Assembly: GCA_023429985.1 (NCBI GenBank)
Contig: JAEZCV010000061.1
Span: 1-28,527 of the forward strand
DNA length: 28,527 nt
Origin: Bacteroidota bacterium
GTDB lineage: Bacteria; Bacteroidota; Bacteroidia; Chitinophagales; Chitinophagaceae
Direction of reading: 5' to 3'
Of this stretch, positions 8,240-15,646 are shown one piece after another (positions within the stretch are counted from its first letter, which is position 1; every line of letters begins with the position of its first letter). The notes beneath the pieces are model-generated. The model was not told where the DNA came from. It saw nothing but the letters and a program-made list of their open reading frames with translations, and made no database searches. Position numbers and translations under genes: made by a program.

Positions 8240-8827
8240 TTGCTATCAGTTCTTACCAGTTATTTATTAGAATTCAAAAAACTTTGCATTCCAGGCCTGG
8301 GCAGTTTTGAAGTTGTGCACCAGGCTGCGGAGCTGGATATTGCAGATAAAAGAATATTACCACCGCAATACATGGTGAAGTATAATAGTATTGAAAAACT
8401 TTCCGATCACCAGCTAAATTATATTGCAGCCAGAACAGATATGCATTTTGTCTCAGTTCCAGTTGAACTGGAAAAAATTGCTGACAGGATGAAGGTTGCT
8501 GCCGCAAAAGGTTTTCAATGGAATGGAATTGGGTATCTCAAACTGGATCACAACCAGCTGCAGTTTGAAAATGCTTTATCATTGAATGATGCATTTACAG
8601 CGGTACCTGCTCATAAGGTTTTAAGAGAGAATGTTGAGCATACCAGGCTTGTTGGCGACCGGGAAATAACGGCTGCTCCTGGCGAAGAAAAGGTGGCGGA
8701 AAAACGCTCTGTTGTGATGGTCCTTGGCTGGCTGCTGCTGCTGATTGTTGCAGGGGTTATCATTTACTTTTTATACCGTACAGGTTTTGATCCTTCCGGA
8801 GCCGGGTTGAGGTTGAAGGCCAGGTAG
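8240..8827 (+). CDS. Membrane-anchored HU-CCDC81-like protein
   Basis: A 195-residue protein. The frame is open upstream inside the barrel gene, but the family N-terminus (short helix, then a strand reading LCIPGLGSFEV) starts at TTG 8240, two bases after the preceding stop. Residues 1-70 resemble the first HU-like domain of bacterial HU-CCDC81 proteins, and residues 73-125 the second (GFQWNGIGYL). Residues 157-179 form one transmembrane helix (VVMVLGWLLLLIVAGVIIYFLY), and a short tail follows. HU-CCDC81-SPOR proteins of Bacteroidota carry a C-terminal SPOR domain, which is absent here. Topology with the HU domains in the cytoplasm is inferred. The near-zero spacing argues for translational coupling to the barrel and TPR genes. 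Confidence 0.65.
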   Translation: MLSVLTSYLLEFKKLCIPGLGSFEVVHQAAELDIADKRILPPQYMVKYNSIEKLSDHQLNYIAARTDMHFVSVPVELEKIADRMKVAAAKGFQWNGIGYLKLDHNQLQFENALSLNDAFTAVPAHKVLRENVEHTRLVGDREITAAPGEEKVAEKRSVVMVLGWLLLLIVAGVIIYFLYRTGFDPSGAGLRLKAR

Positions 8828-8854
8828 GATTTACTTTTTTGAACCAAGGTTGGT

Positions 8855-8982
8855 TTGAACCACGAAGGCACCAAGGCACAAAGAAACACGAAGAATTGTC
8901 AGTCCTTCTCCAATAATTTTAATTCTGATTTATAAGAAATCTTCTCTGTGTTCCTTTGTGCCTTGGTGCCTTCGTGGTTCAA
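8855..8982. repeat. Long inverted repeat of an intergenic family
   Basis: Bases 8855-8883 and 8954-8982 are perfect 29-base inverted arms starting TTGAACCACGAAGGCACCAA. The pairing continues imperfectly inward (ACACGAAGAA against TTCTCTGTGTT), and 70 bases of unpaired AT-rich sequence lie between. The words GAACCACGAAGGCACnAAGGCAC are familiar as a dispersed intergenic repeat in many bacterial genomes. It starts 28 bases after the HU-CCDC81-like stop. A second, degraded copy of one arm lies near 15522-15572. Confidence 0.85.
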
Positions 8983-8991
8983 TTCCCTGCA

Positions 8992-9021
8992 TAAAAAAAA
9001 CCACGTTGTAAAAACGCGGTT
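8992..9021 (-). terminator. Intrinsic terminator of the tRNA-Lys gene
   Basis: On the minus strand AACCGCGTT pairs with AACGTGGTT across a TTTAC loop, with one mismatch, and a run of eight T residues follows. It begins 10 bases beyond the tRNA 3' end. Confidence 0.75.
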
Positions 9022-9030
9022 AATTTGTAG

Positions 9031-9103
9031 TGATCCGGCTGGGACTCGAACCCAGGGCCCATACATTAAAAGTGTATTGCTCTACCAACTGAGCTACCAG
9101 ATC
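9031..9103 (-). tRNA. tRNA-Lys, anticodon TTT
   Basis: The minus strand folds as a 73-base tRNA. The acceptor stem GATCTGG pairs with CCGGATC (one T-G pair), with discriminator A. The D arm is GCTC-AGTTGGTA-GAGC, and the anticodon stem is ATACA/TGTAT around loop CTTTTAA with anticodon TTT. The T arm is CTGGG-TTCGAGT-CCCAG. The 3' CCA is not encoded. An intrinsic terminator follows directly. Confidence 0.97.
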
Positions 9104-9210
9104 GATCCAAACATTTGCCTTAGCTCCTGTTTCCCTTTTTCATTTGGCTTAATGCCTTGGTTGAAAGGAGTGCAAAAATAAGCGCTTGTGCATATTCAGC
9201 CAAAAATTTA

Positions 9211-10017
9211 TTATAATGATTTCGATACCGGGTCAAGAATTTCTGCCAGCGCTGCTATCATCTCCTTCTGTTCCTCTGTCTGTCCCATCTCCGCAATTAC
9301 ATCAACATATATCCTTCTGCTCTTTGTAACCACCAGCCCCAATGAGCCATCATCTCTCACAATTGTCTGGTTTTGCAATACCACGTTATATTTTTTTTGT
9401 TTCAATGCTTCAAAAACTTCTAAATCAGTTGTAACAAAATAATTATTTACATCCCTGGCAGGGTTTACAAAAATCGACTTCACTTTTCTTGCCAGCTTTC
9501 TTTTTTTGAATGATTTAATACTCCGCTCACCTGCTTCATAGTTATGAATGCCAACAACATGTTTGTCGAAAGGAATTATATTATATAAATAATCGGCAAA
9601 ATGCTGTACCTGTACTGAAAGTGTATTCTTATATGGACCGGTCTTTATGTTCTTCGCTCTTCCTTTCTGTGTAAATATCTTATTGGGATCGATGGAATAT
9701 TCCTTATTCAAAAATTCAAATTCAATATTATGCTTCTCATCATTTTCAAGCCAAACCAAAACGCCGCCTTCTTCATTAATAAATTCCTGCGCCGCTTCTA
9801 TGGCTGTTGTCTCATTATGATGAAGACTTACTAAAGCAAAAGATCTTTCCTGGTGTGAAAGCGTGGAAATTGTAATTACATTATCTCCTAACCGGAAAAA
9901 CGATTTATCAAGTTTTGACTGGGGATAAGCAACAAAACGGAGATCAGCATTTTGAGAAGAAGTGATGGAAGATGCCAGCAATAAAAACAGGCACCAGAGG
10001 GCGTAGACTGGTTTCAT
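9211..10017 (-). CDS. Secreted protein, possible M14/AstE-like metal-dependent hydrolase
   Basis: A 268-residue protein with an N-terminal signal segment (residues 1-20, LFLLLASSITSSQ). I do not recognise a named family with certainty. Visible motifs are LHHNETTAIEAA (65-76), DPNKIF (110-115), VVGIHNYEAGERSIKSF (154-170), and DDGSLGLVV and YVDVIAEMG near the C-terminus. The order HxxE (His66, Glu69), then His158, then a late Glu243 resembles the zinc ligands and general base of M14 carboxypeptidases and AstE/AspA-type enzymes. A periplasmic hydrolase acting on peptide or cell-wall fragments is therefore an inference. It is 30 bases downstream of plsX on the same strand and may be cotranscribed with it, and it lies 107 bases from the tRNA. 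No sign of truncation. Confidence 0.6.
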   Translation of the reverse strand: MKPVYALWCLFLLLASSITSSQNADLRFVAYPQSKLDKSFFRLGDNVITISTLSHQERSFALVSLHHNETTAIEAAQEFINEEGGVLVWLENDEKHNIEFEFLNKEYSIDPNKIFTQKGRAKNIKTGPYKNTLSVQVQHFADYLYNIIPFDKHVVGIHNYEAGERSIKSFKKRKLARKVKSIFVNPARDVNNYFVTTDLEVFEALKQKKYNVVLQNQTIVRDDGSLGLVVTKSRRIYVDVIAEMGQTEEQKEMIAALAEILDPVSKSL

Positions 10018-10047
10018 AAAGTGAATGATTTAAAAGGTGTCTGCAAC

Positions 10048-10983
10048 TCATGCCTCAACTTCAGCTTTCATCATCTGCATTACATCTTTATCAATCATTT
10101 TTTGTGCCAGCACAATCATATTCATAAATGCCAGCCCTTTCGAAATTCCATGTCCTATAATTACGGGCTTGCTGATTCCTAAAACAGGTGTGCCGCCGTA
10201 ATTTTCAAAATTGAACAGGTTGAAATATTCGTGTTCAATATTTTTACGATGTGTAATAGAAAATAAACTTTCAGCAAGCTTTAGAATAATGTTACCTGTA
10301 AAGCCATCACAAACAATTACATCAGCTTTATCAACAAGAATATCACGCCCTTCGATATTCCCTATAAAATTGATGTGTTTATTTTCACTCAGCAGGGGAT
10401 AGGTGGCCTGTGCTAAAAGATTGCCCTTTCCTTCTTCCTCCCCAATGTTGAGTAAACCAACGCGGGGACTTTCAATGCCCAGGATCTGCTGGGCGTAAAC
10501 CGAGCCCATTACAGCAAACTGGTTAAGTTGCTCGGGCTTGCAATCCGAATTAAGGCCCACATCCAGTAAAAGGCCGGTGCGACCATTCTCCTTGGGGATA
10601 ATTGTGGAAATGGTGGGTCTTAAAACACCCTCAATGGGCTTTAGGGAATAAAGGGAACCCACCAGCATGGCACCTGTGTTGCCTGCACTGATAAACGCGT
10701 CAATTGCTCCCGTAGCCAGTAATTTAAAGCCGGTAGAAATGGAAGATTCAGGTTTTTCCTTTAATGCCCTTGTTGGGTGCTCGTGCATGTCAATCACCTG
10801 GGGTGCATGCACAAGCGTGGTTTTGCCTTCAGGAAGCATGTAATGGTGAAGAAGGGGTGTAATTACCTCTTCCTGCCCGATCATGAAAATTTCGGCATTA
10901 CCTTTTTCGAAGTATTGTTGAATTCCGGCTAAGATCTCCTTCGGAGCGAAATCACCGCCCATCATGTCAATTCCTATCTTCAT
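10048..10983 (-). CDS. plsX: Phosphate acyltransferase PlsX
   Basis: This enzyme converts acyl-ACP and phosphate to acyl-phosphate, the acyl donor for PlsY in phosphatidic acid synthesis. It is a peripheral cytoplasmic enzyme. The 311-residue product begins MKIGIDMMGGDFAPKEIL. Further signatures are SAGNTGA (99-105), RPTISTIIP, the GLLLDVGLN segment with LNIGEEEGKG, and VCDGFTGNI (224-232). The length is slightly short of the typical 320-350. It follows rpmF on the same strand, as in most bacteria (yceD-rpmF-plsX). A possible weak terminator or attenuator lies in the 66-base gap before it. A secreted hydrolase-like gene follows in the same direction. Confidence 0.96.
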   Translation of the reverse strand: MKIGIDMMGGDFAPKEILAGIQQYFEKGNAEIFMIGQEEVITPLLHHYMLPEGKTTLVHAPQVIDMHEHPTRALKEKPESSISTGFKLLATGAIDAFISAGNTGAMLVGSLYSLKPIEGVLRPTISTIIPKENGRTGLLLDVGLNSDCKPEQLNQFAVMGSVYAQQILGIESPRVGLLNIGEEEGKGNLLAQATYPLLSENKHINFIGNIEGRDILVDKADVIVCDGFTGNIILKLAESLFSITHRKNIEHEYFNLFNFENYGGTPVLGISKPVIIGHGISKGLAFMNMIVLAQKMIDKDVMQMMKAEVEA

Positions 10984-10987
10984 GCTT

Positions 10988-11032
10988 CCAAAAATAAAAA
11001 ATCCATCATCCCGGCAAGCAGGAAAATGGATT
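10988..11032 (-). terminator. Possible attenuator between rpmF and plsX
   Basis: On the minus strand AATCCAT (11032-11026) pairs with ATGGATT (11006-11000), and a T-rich tract, TTTTATTTTT, follows. The loop is 19 bases, with some further pairing potential. It would reduce readthrough from rpmF into plsX. The short stem and long loop keep confidence low. Confidence 0.35.
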
Positions 11033-11049
11033 ATATAAAAAAACTTCGC

Positions 11050-11244
11050 TTACTTCTTGATCGGGGAAGTTTCGGCAACCACCTGTCCTCTGTACATCAA
11101 CTTACCTTCAGATACGTGTGCACGGTGACGTACATGCGTTTCACCTGTTTGCTTATCTGTGGTTAAAGTTGCAGCTACAGCCTTATAATGGGTTCTACGC
11201 TTGGCACTTCTTTGCTGCGAATGTCTGCGTTTGGGATTTGGCAT
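11050..11244 (-). CDS. rpmF: 50S ribosomal protein L32
   Basis: A 64-residue basic protein beginning MPNPKRRHSQQRSAKRRTHY, typical L32. The zinc-binding cysteine pairs found in some L32 proteins are absent: the C-terminal half (HVRHRAHVSEGKLMYRGQVV) contains no Cys, so this is the zinc-free form. It lies in the DUF177-rpmF-plsX order, with an 80-base gap to DUF177 that is filled by a repeat element. Confidence 0.97.
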   Translation of the reverse strand: MPNPKRRHSQQRSAKRRTHYKAVAATLTTDKQTGETHVRHRAHVSEGKLMYRGQVVAETSPIKK

Positions 11245-11280
11245 AACTAGTATTTAAAGCGTTTATATTCTGTTTAGTCG

Positions 11281-11340
11281 CCTGCCTTCCGCAGGCAGGT
11301 TTAGTTGTTTAGATGTTTAGATGATCATTTACCTAAACCT
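11281..11340. repeat. GC palindrome plus TTTAG octamer repeat
   Basis: CCTGCCT-TCCGC-AGGCAGG is a 7-base-arm hairpin at 11281-11299. It is followed by three TTTAGTTG/TTTAGATG-type units (11301-11324). AGGTTTAG at 11297-11304 also pairs with CTAAACCT at 11333-11340, which lies in the 3' end of the DUF177 gene. The 23-base unit 11298-11320 recurs with one mismatch at 17028-17050, and the GC palindrome recurs at 15675-15694. Confidence 0.8.
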
Positions 11341-11870
11341 TTAAATTTTTCCAGTCCTTTCCATAATGGATTTTCACTGGGGGTTTCATTTTGCCTGCTG
11401 CCGTTTAAAAGCTCGCGGGCGGTTTCGTTGCAATACGGACCATCCATATTTTCATATTCACAGGTCTTTTGCATGGGAATACTCAGGTTCACAAATTCAT
11501 AGATCCAGTCTTTTACATCCAGATGGCTTTCGCCACGAGCAATATAATAAACATCAGGATCTTCTTCCTGTGCATTCATGATCTCAGGATCTTCAACCAT
11601 TTTAACCGTAATGGTAAAATCGTCGAAAAGCTGGAGGGGTAATTCATTGCTGCACCGGTCGCATATCACTTCTGCCTTGCCTCCAACCTGAAAACGCAGG
11701 ATCATAAAGTTGTTGTTCTTTTCAAGCACCAACTTTACAACTGCCTCCGTTTTTCTAAAATCCTGTGTTCCGTATTCTTCAAAGAACCTGTCGGTTACCT
11801 CGTAATTAAACTCGTGATTTCCCGGCTTTAAACCCACAAAAGCCACCTCATATTCGCGCCGATTGCTCAT
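11325..11870 (-). CDS. DUF177 (YceD-like) protein
   Basis: A 181-residue member of the YceD/DUF177 family, the usual neighbour upstream of rpmF. Relatives are implicated in rRNA maturation, notably 23S rRNA in E. coli and plant chloroplasts. It carries CDRC (about residues 70-73), the conserved cysteine pair of the family, followed by LPLQLFDDF, an acidic stretch (QEEDPDVYYI), then the DWIYEFVNLSIPM motif and two further cysteines (KTCEYEN, PYCNE). These four cysteines could bind a metal. A -7-like promoter element lies 34 bases upstream, so this gene probably heads the operon with rpmF and plsX. Confidence 0.88.
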   Translation of the reverse strand: MSNRREYEVAFVGLKPGNHEFNYEVTDRFFEEYGTQDFRKTEAVVKLVLEKNNNFMILRFQVGGKAEVICDRCSNELPLQLFDDFTITVKMVEDPEIMNAQEEDPDVYYIARGESHLDVKDWIYEFVNLSIPMQKTCEYENMDGPYCNETARELLNGSRQNETPSENPLWKGLEKFKGLGK

Positions 11871-11903
11871 GTTCCAGATTTAATATCCCGAAAATTCGGA
11901 GCG

Positions 11904-11911
11904 CAAAGGTA
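11904..11911 (-). promoter_or_regulatory. -7 element of the DUF177-rpmF-plsX promoter
   Basis: TACCTTTG on the minus strand matches the Bacteroidota consensus TAnnTTTG exactly and lies 34 bases upstream of the DUF177 ATG. No clear TTG -33 element is found at standard spacing, so this is a candidate only. Confidence 0.45.
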
Positions 11912-11971
11912 AAGGAAATAGGGTGAAAAGGAGTATTTTGCCCCAAGAATTTAACGAATAGAACGGGAAAA

Positions 11972-13066
11972 ATGCTCAAAAGCCTCCTCCGTGACCGCAA
12001 TTTAATCATAGTTTTTTTCCTGGCCCTTGCCATCAGGGTTTTTTCGGTAAATGAAACCTGGGTGGAGAATTACTATACCTATGGCATCTACCCTTTTATT
12101 TCGCTGGCCTTACGCTGGCTTTTCGGATGGATACCTTTTAGCATGGGGGATCTGATTTATGTGCTGGCCTTTATCTTCCTTGTCTGGAAAACCTGGAAAT
12201 TCCTGCGCCTGCTGGCCCGCAGAAAAGTAAAGGAATACCTCTCCTGGATCCTTTTTCGCAAATACCTGAAACTGGTTCTTTGGATATACGTGATTTTCAA
12301 TCTTTTCTGGGGTTTGAATTATAATAGGCAGGGAATTGCGCACCAGCTGGAAATTGTTATTGAAGCATATAATGCTGATGATGTTTTTCATCTTGCCTCT
12401 GTTCTGGCAGAAAAAGTGAATTTCTATGCAGGAAAAACAGACATTGAATACAGGGCCCTGCTGGATGATAATAATAAGTTTCTGTTTGATCTGGGTAAGC
12501 AAACTTTTGAAGATGTAAAAAAGAGTTATCCCTACCTGGAATATCGCGTTCCATCTATAAAACCTTCCTTGTATACGCCGGTAGGTCATTTTTTTGGGTT
12601 TACGGGCTATTACAATCCATTCACCGCCGAAGCCCAGTTAAAAACTACGGTGCCTGTTTTTGTCAAACCCTTTATTCTATGCCATGAAATTGCCCACCAG
12701 CTGGGGTATGGTAAAGAAAATGAAGCCAACATGGTGGCATTTCTTGCCGGTCGAAAATCAAATGATATTGAATTCCGATATTCGGCATATTACGATGTTT
12801 TTATTTATACACTTAGGGAACTGGGAAAACTGGATGAAGAAAAATTCAATCAGGTAAAGGAATCTATGCATCCACAATTTAAAATGGATTATCATGCCTA
12901 TCTTCAATACCTGTTAAAGAACAGGAATATGGTTGAACCCCTGGTATCTGATTTTTATGATGGTTACCTGAGGCTTAACAACCAGCCTAAAGGAAAACGA
13001 ACCTATAATGAAGTGGTTGCATGGCTGATCGCTTACCTCAAAAAGTACGGCAGCGAAAGCATTTAA
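11972..13066 (+). CDS. DUF3810 membrane protein with HExxH metallopeptidase motif
   Basis: A 364-residue DUF3810 protein, a family mostly found in Bacteroidota and Firmicutes. The N-terminal 115 residues hold three hydrophobic helices (about 9-24, 58-74 and 98-114), joined by basic cytoplasmic-type loops. The soluble C-terminal domain carries HEIAHQLGYGKENEAN (238-253), a gluzincin-type HExxH with a downstream Glu at 249 or 251 as the likely third zinc ligand. A conserved FGFTGYYNPFTAEA segment (208-221) precedes it. It is probably an inner-membrane zinc protease, substrate unknown. It is divergent from the DUF177 gene (101 bases) and followed 15 bases later by tspO, so the pair may be cotranscribed. 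Confidence 0.88.
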   Translation: MLKSLLRDRNLIIVFFLALAIRVFSVNETWVENYYTYGIYPFISLALRWLFGWIPFSMGDLIYVLAFIFLVWKTWKFLRLLARRKVKEYLSWILFRKYLKLVLWIYVIFNLFWGLNYNRQGIAHQLEIVIEAYNADDVFHLASVLAEKVNFYAGKTDIEYRALLDDNNKFLFDLGKQTFEDVKKSYPYLEYRVPSIKPSLYTPVGHFFGFTGYYNPFTAEAQLKTTVPVFVKPFILCHEIAHQLGYGKENEANMVAFLAGRKSNDIEFRYSAYYDVFIYTLRELGKLDEEKFNQVKESMHPQFKMDYHAYLQYLLKNRNMVEPLVSDFYDGYLRLNNQPKGKRTYNEVVAWLIAYLKKYGSESI

Positions 13067-13081
13067 ATTAAAATTATTGAT

Positions 13082-13561
13082 ATGAAAACATGGTTGAAAC
13101 TGATCATTTCCATTGGAATTCCCTTACTGGTTGGCTTTGCAGGCAGTTTATTTACCGTAACAGGTGAAGGTAGCTGGTACCAGCAGATAAATAAACCCGA
13201 ATGGAACCCTCCTGGAAGCGTATTCGGTCCTGTTTGGACAACCCTATACGTTTTGATGGGAATTGCTTTTTTCCTTGTTTGGAAATCAGAAGTTTCTAAA
13301 GTTGTAAAAACAAAGGCCATGGTGCTTTGGTCTGTTCAGCTCCTGGCTAATTTCCTTTGGTCCTATATATTTTTTCAACGACATGAAATAGGACTTGCAT
13401 TTGCCGAAATACTTGTTTTATGGGTACTTATTCTCCTTACCATATTTGCATTTGCCGAAATCAGTAAACTGGCCGCCTGGTTGCTGGTTCCCTATATTGC
13501 CTGGGTAAGTTTTGCTTCTATTCTAACCTATACTATCTGGAAGATGAATATCGGAAGCTAA
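13082..13561 (+). CDS. tspO: TspO/MBR family protein
   Basis: A 159-residue membrane protein with five predicted helices, the length and shape of TspO (the tryptophan-rich sensory protein, or mitochondrial translocator family). Family motifs are visible: SWYQQINKPEWNPPGSVFGP (31-50), then VWTTLYVLMGIA, LWSVQLLANFLWSYIFF and PYIAWVSFASILTYTIW. Members bind porphyrins and some influence their breakdown or a stress response. The ligand here is unknown. It is 15 bases after the DUF3810 gene. Its stop is 3 bases from that of the next, convergent gene. Confidence 0.95.
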   Translation: MKTWLKLIISIGIPLLVGFAGSLFTVTGEGSWYQQINKPEWNPPGSVFGPVWTTLYVLMGIAFFLVWKSEVSKVVKTKAMVLWSVQLLANFLWSYIFFQRHEIGLAFAEILVLWVLILLTIFAFAEISKLAAWLLVPYIAWVSFASILTYTIWKMNIGS

Positions 13562-13564
13562 AAT

Positions 13565-14065
13565 TTAATCCTCTGAAAATTTAAAGCTGGATTCTATTAT
13601 CGAAAAGTCCTTCTTCACATTATCAAAATCCTCGTCATAATATTGTTGAACAATTACCATCGAACGTTCTGAATTATTCCAGGTAAATATCCTGATAGCG
13701 CCCGGGAACACGCCCATCAGTTTTCCTTTAATGGTCATTCCTTTCCCGTTTAAAACTCCCCATTTGCTAAAAGGCGTTTCCGATGTTGGTTTTTTAATCA
13801 GGTTTGATTTGAATTCTTTCACCTGGGCATCAAGCAACAGATCTTTGTCAATAGATATATCCATAATTATGAACATGATCATTGAAACATTATCTGGCGC
13901 TTCCAGCGTGAATAATGCATCGGGATCGTAATCAGAATCGGAAGTATCTATCGTCCAGGTTGAGGGGTGTTCCAGCGAAAAAGCACTCCGTTTGATTGTT
14001 GTATTTCCCTGGGCACCGGCGAAAAGGGTGCAAAACAAAAAGCTAAGTAGCAGAATTGATTTCAT
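13565..14065 (-). CDS. Small secreted PsbP/DcrB-like protein
   Basis: A 166-residue protein with a signal peptide (MKSILLLSFLFCTLFAGAQG). The mature part reads FSLEHPSTWTIDT (30-42), then strands and helices ending FDNVKKDFSIIESSFKF. This is the layout of the PsbP/DcrB/MOG1 fold, in which a peptide of the form YPxxW and a closing IxxSFxF are typical. No enzyme motif is present. The function is unknown and the fold assignment is inference. It converges on tspO with only 3 bases between stops, and lies 43 bases from dcd on the same strand, perhaps in one transcript. Confidence 0.6.
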   Translation of the reverse strand: MKSILLLSFLFCTLFAGAQGNTTIKRSAFSLEHPSTWTIDTSDSDYDPDALFTLEAPDNVSMIMFIIMDISIDKDLLLDAQVKEFKSNLIKKPTSETPFSKWGVLNGKGMTIKGKLMGVFPGAIRIFTWNNSERSMVIVQQYYDEDFDNVKKDFSIIESSFKFSED

Positions 14066-14108
14066 TTATTTTAATTGGTAGCACGGATTGCAAATGACTG
14101 AAATTGGT

Positions 14109-14645
14109 TTAAAATTTATTCTTCCACATCATGCTTTCCACCGGCTTATGATGCTGGCCACTGTATTTGGCATTTGACTTCTGATTGTATTTAACCTCTA
14201 TCTCTCCGTCAACAGGAAAATAGATCAACTGTCCAACTGGCATGCCATGGTAAACTTTAACCGGTTGCTTAACCGAAATTTCCAGGGTCCAGTGACCGCA
14301 GAATCCAACATCACCTTTTCCTGCGGTGGCATGAATGTCTATGCCCAGTCGCCCGGTGGATGATTTGCCTTCTAAAAAAGGTACGTGGGCATGCGTTTCC
14401 GTGTATTCTTCAGTTACACCCAGGTAAAATATATGGGGATAAAGAACAAAACCTTCATCTGGAATTTCAAAATGTTCTATCTCATTGTGCTTTTTGGCAT
14501 CAATTATATGTTCTTTATACGTGGCCAGGAATCGGCCCAGGTGCACATCGTAACTGTTACTTCCCAGGCATTCACGACGATAGGGTTCAATTTTAATGGT
14601 TCCTTTTTCTATTTCCTGAAGTATGCGTGAATCGGAAAGTATCAT
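14109..14645 (-). CDS. dcd: dCTP deaminase
   Basis: A 178-residue enzyme of pyrimidine deoxynucleotide metabolism that deaminates dCTP to dUTP, or directly to dUMP in the bifunctional form. The signature core is EGKSSTGRLGIDIHATAGKG (92-111) followed by FCGHWTLE (115-122), with Glu122 the likely catalytic residue. MILSDSRI at the N-terminus and PVGQLIYFPVDGE near the C-terminus also fit. The C-terminal lysine/histidine-rich tail (YSGQHHKPV) covers the active site in relatives. The sequence alone does not settle mono- versus bifunctional activity. It is divergent from the phosphopantetheinyl transferase gene. Confidence 0.93.
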   Translation of the reverse strand: MILSDSRILQEIEKGTIKIEPYRRECLGSNSYDVHLGRFLATYKEHIIDAKKHNEIEHFEIPDEGFVLYPHIFYLGVTEEYTETHAHVPFLEGKSSTGRLGIDIHATAGKGDVGFCGHWTLEISVKQPVKVYHGMPVGQLIYFPVDGEIEVKYNQKSNAKYSGQHHKPVESMMWKNKF

Positions 14646-14715
14646 GAATATTTTGATTTTTGACTTTTAATGTTGGTACTTTGGCTGCGGCAAAATAATC
14701 GCGATTTTTCGAAAC

Positions 14716-15339
14716 ATGCCTATTTTTTATCAACAGGATATTGACGGCAATACAAAACTGGGTATCTGGAAGATAGAAGAGGAGGAATCGTTTTTCCTTT
14801 CTTCTGTGCCTTTGCAGAGAGAGATCAGTCATCCGCACAAAAGATTGCAACACCTCGCCGGCCGGTATCTTTTGCAATATCTCTTCCCGGGTTTTCCTCT
14901 GAACCTGGTAAAAGTTGCCAGCACTTTAAAACCTTTTCTGGAAGATGAGGCCTTTCATTTTTCCATTTCTCATTGCGGCGATTATGCAGCCGTAATTGTA
15001 AGCAAAAATGCAAGGGTAGGGGTTGATATTGAAATACCCGACAATAAGGTTGCCCGCATCAGGCATAAATTCCTGAATGAGAATGAAAACATTTTTTTGT
15101 CAGGGTTTTCCAGCGAATTGAAACATCTTACCCTGCTCTGGTCATGTAAGGAAGCAGTTTTTAAATGGTGGAGTTTTGGAAAGGTTGATTTTAGAAACAA
15201 TATTCATCTCTTTCCCCTCACCCTGAATGACAAAGGATCTATTCAAACTGTTTTTAATGTTGAAGAAAAACGAAAACTGGATATTCAATACCAGGTTTTT
15301 GATGAGATCTGCCTCGCTTATATCTGCACACCTGCATAA
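14716..15339 (+). CDS. 4'-phosphopantetheinyl transferase, Sfp type
   Basis: It transfers the phosphopantetheine arm from CoA to carrier proteins such as acyl carrier protein or synthetase domains. The 207-residue product has the family motifs in order: FSISHCGDYAAVIVS (82-96), VGVDIE (101-106, with Asp104 and Glu106 as Mg ligands) and LWSCKEAVFKW (141-151, with Lys145 and Glu146 invariant). The length is that of a compact Sfp-type monomer. No biosynthetic cluster is nearby, so activation of the primary acyl carrier protein or of carrier proteins elsewhere is equally likely. It is divergent from dcd, 70 bases away. Confidence 0.92.
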   Translation: MPIFYQQDIDGNTKLGIWKIEEEESFFLSSVPLQREISHPHKRLQHLAGRYLLQYLFPGFPLNLVKVASTLKPFLEDEAFHFSISHCGDYAAVIVSKNARVGVDIEIPDNKVARIRHKFLNENENIFLSGFSSELKHLTLLWSCKEAVFKWWSFGKVDFRNNIHLFPLTLNDKGSIQTVFNVEEKRKLDIQYQVFDEICLAYICTPA

Positions 15340-15374
15340 ATGATATCAGGAAAACCACCACTTCCCATCGGCCC

Positions 15375-15407
15375 CTCACCAACTGCCTGCCGGTTCACTA
15401 TTCACTA
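15375..15407. repeat. Heptamer repeat with partial GC palindrome, copy 1
   Basis: CTCACCA, then ACTGCCTGCCGG (a half palindrome), then TTCACTA twice. It matches the order of elements in the copy at 15647-15708 but lacks the second half of the palindrome. Confidence 0.75.
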
Positions 15408-15521
15408 ATGTCCGGTAAAAATTTATTGATTCTTCTAAAGACGTCAAGGAACCCAGGTTTGGTGGAATTTCATTAACTGCAGAGAAATGATTAGAATTAA
15501 AGACTATAACATGTGGCACCG

Positions 15522-15572
15522 CGCCTCACGGCCTTGTCTTAGTGCTTCGCCAAAGGCGAAACCGTGGTTCAA
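15522..15572. repeat. Degraded copy of the 8855-type repeat carrying a small hairpin
   Basis: On the minus strand TTGAACCACG is followed by a perfect 6-base hairpin (TTCGCC-TTT-GGCGAA) and then GCACTAAGACAAGG. The outer words match the arm at 8855 (TTGAACCACG, GCACCAAGGCACAAAG), with the hairpin sitting where AAG occurs in the other copy. Confidence 0.55.
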
Positions 15573-15646
15573 ATCTCTGCCTGTTTAATAATAAAGTCTT
15601 TGTAACAATTATAGATTGAAATTTTATACGGACAGAATGATTCACA

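Noticed and set aside
12110..12589. 159-codon minus-strand frame within the DUF3810 gene
   Set aside because: It lies wholly antisense to the DUF3810 gene, which has a recognisable family motif and proper start.
15510..15590. Possible degenerate tRNA (GTGGTTCAAATC looks like a T arm)
   Set aside because: The arms around TTCAAAT do not pair, and no acceptor or anticodon stem can be drawn. The sequence is better explained as a diverged copy of the 8855-type repeat.
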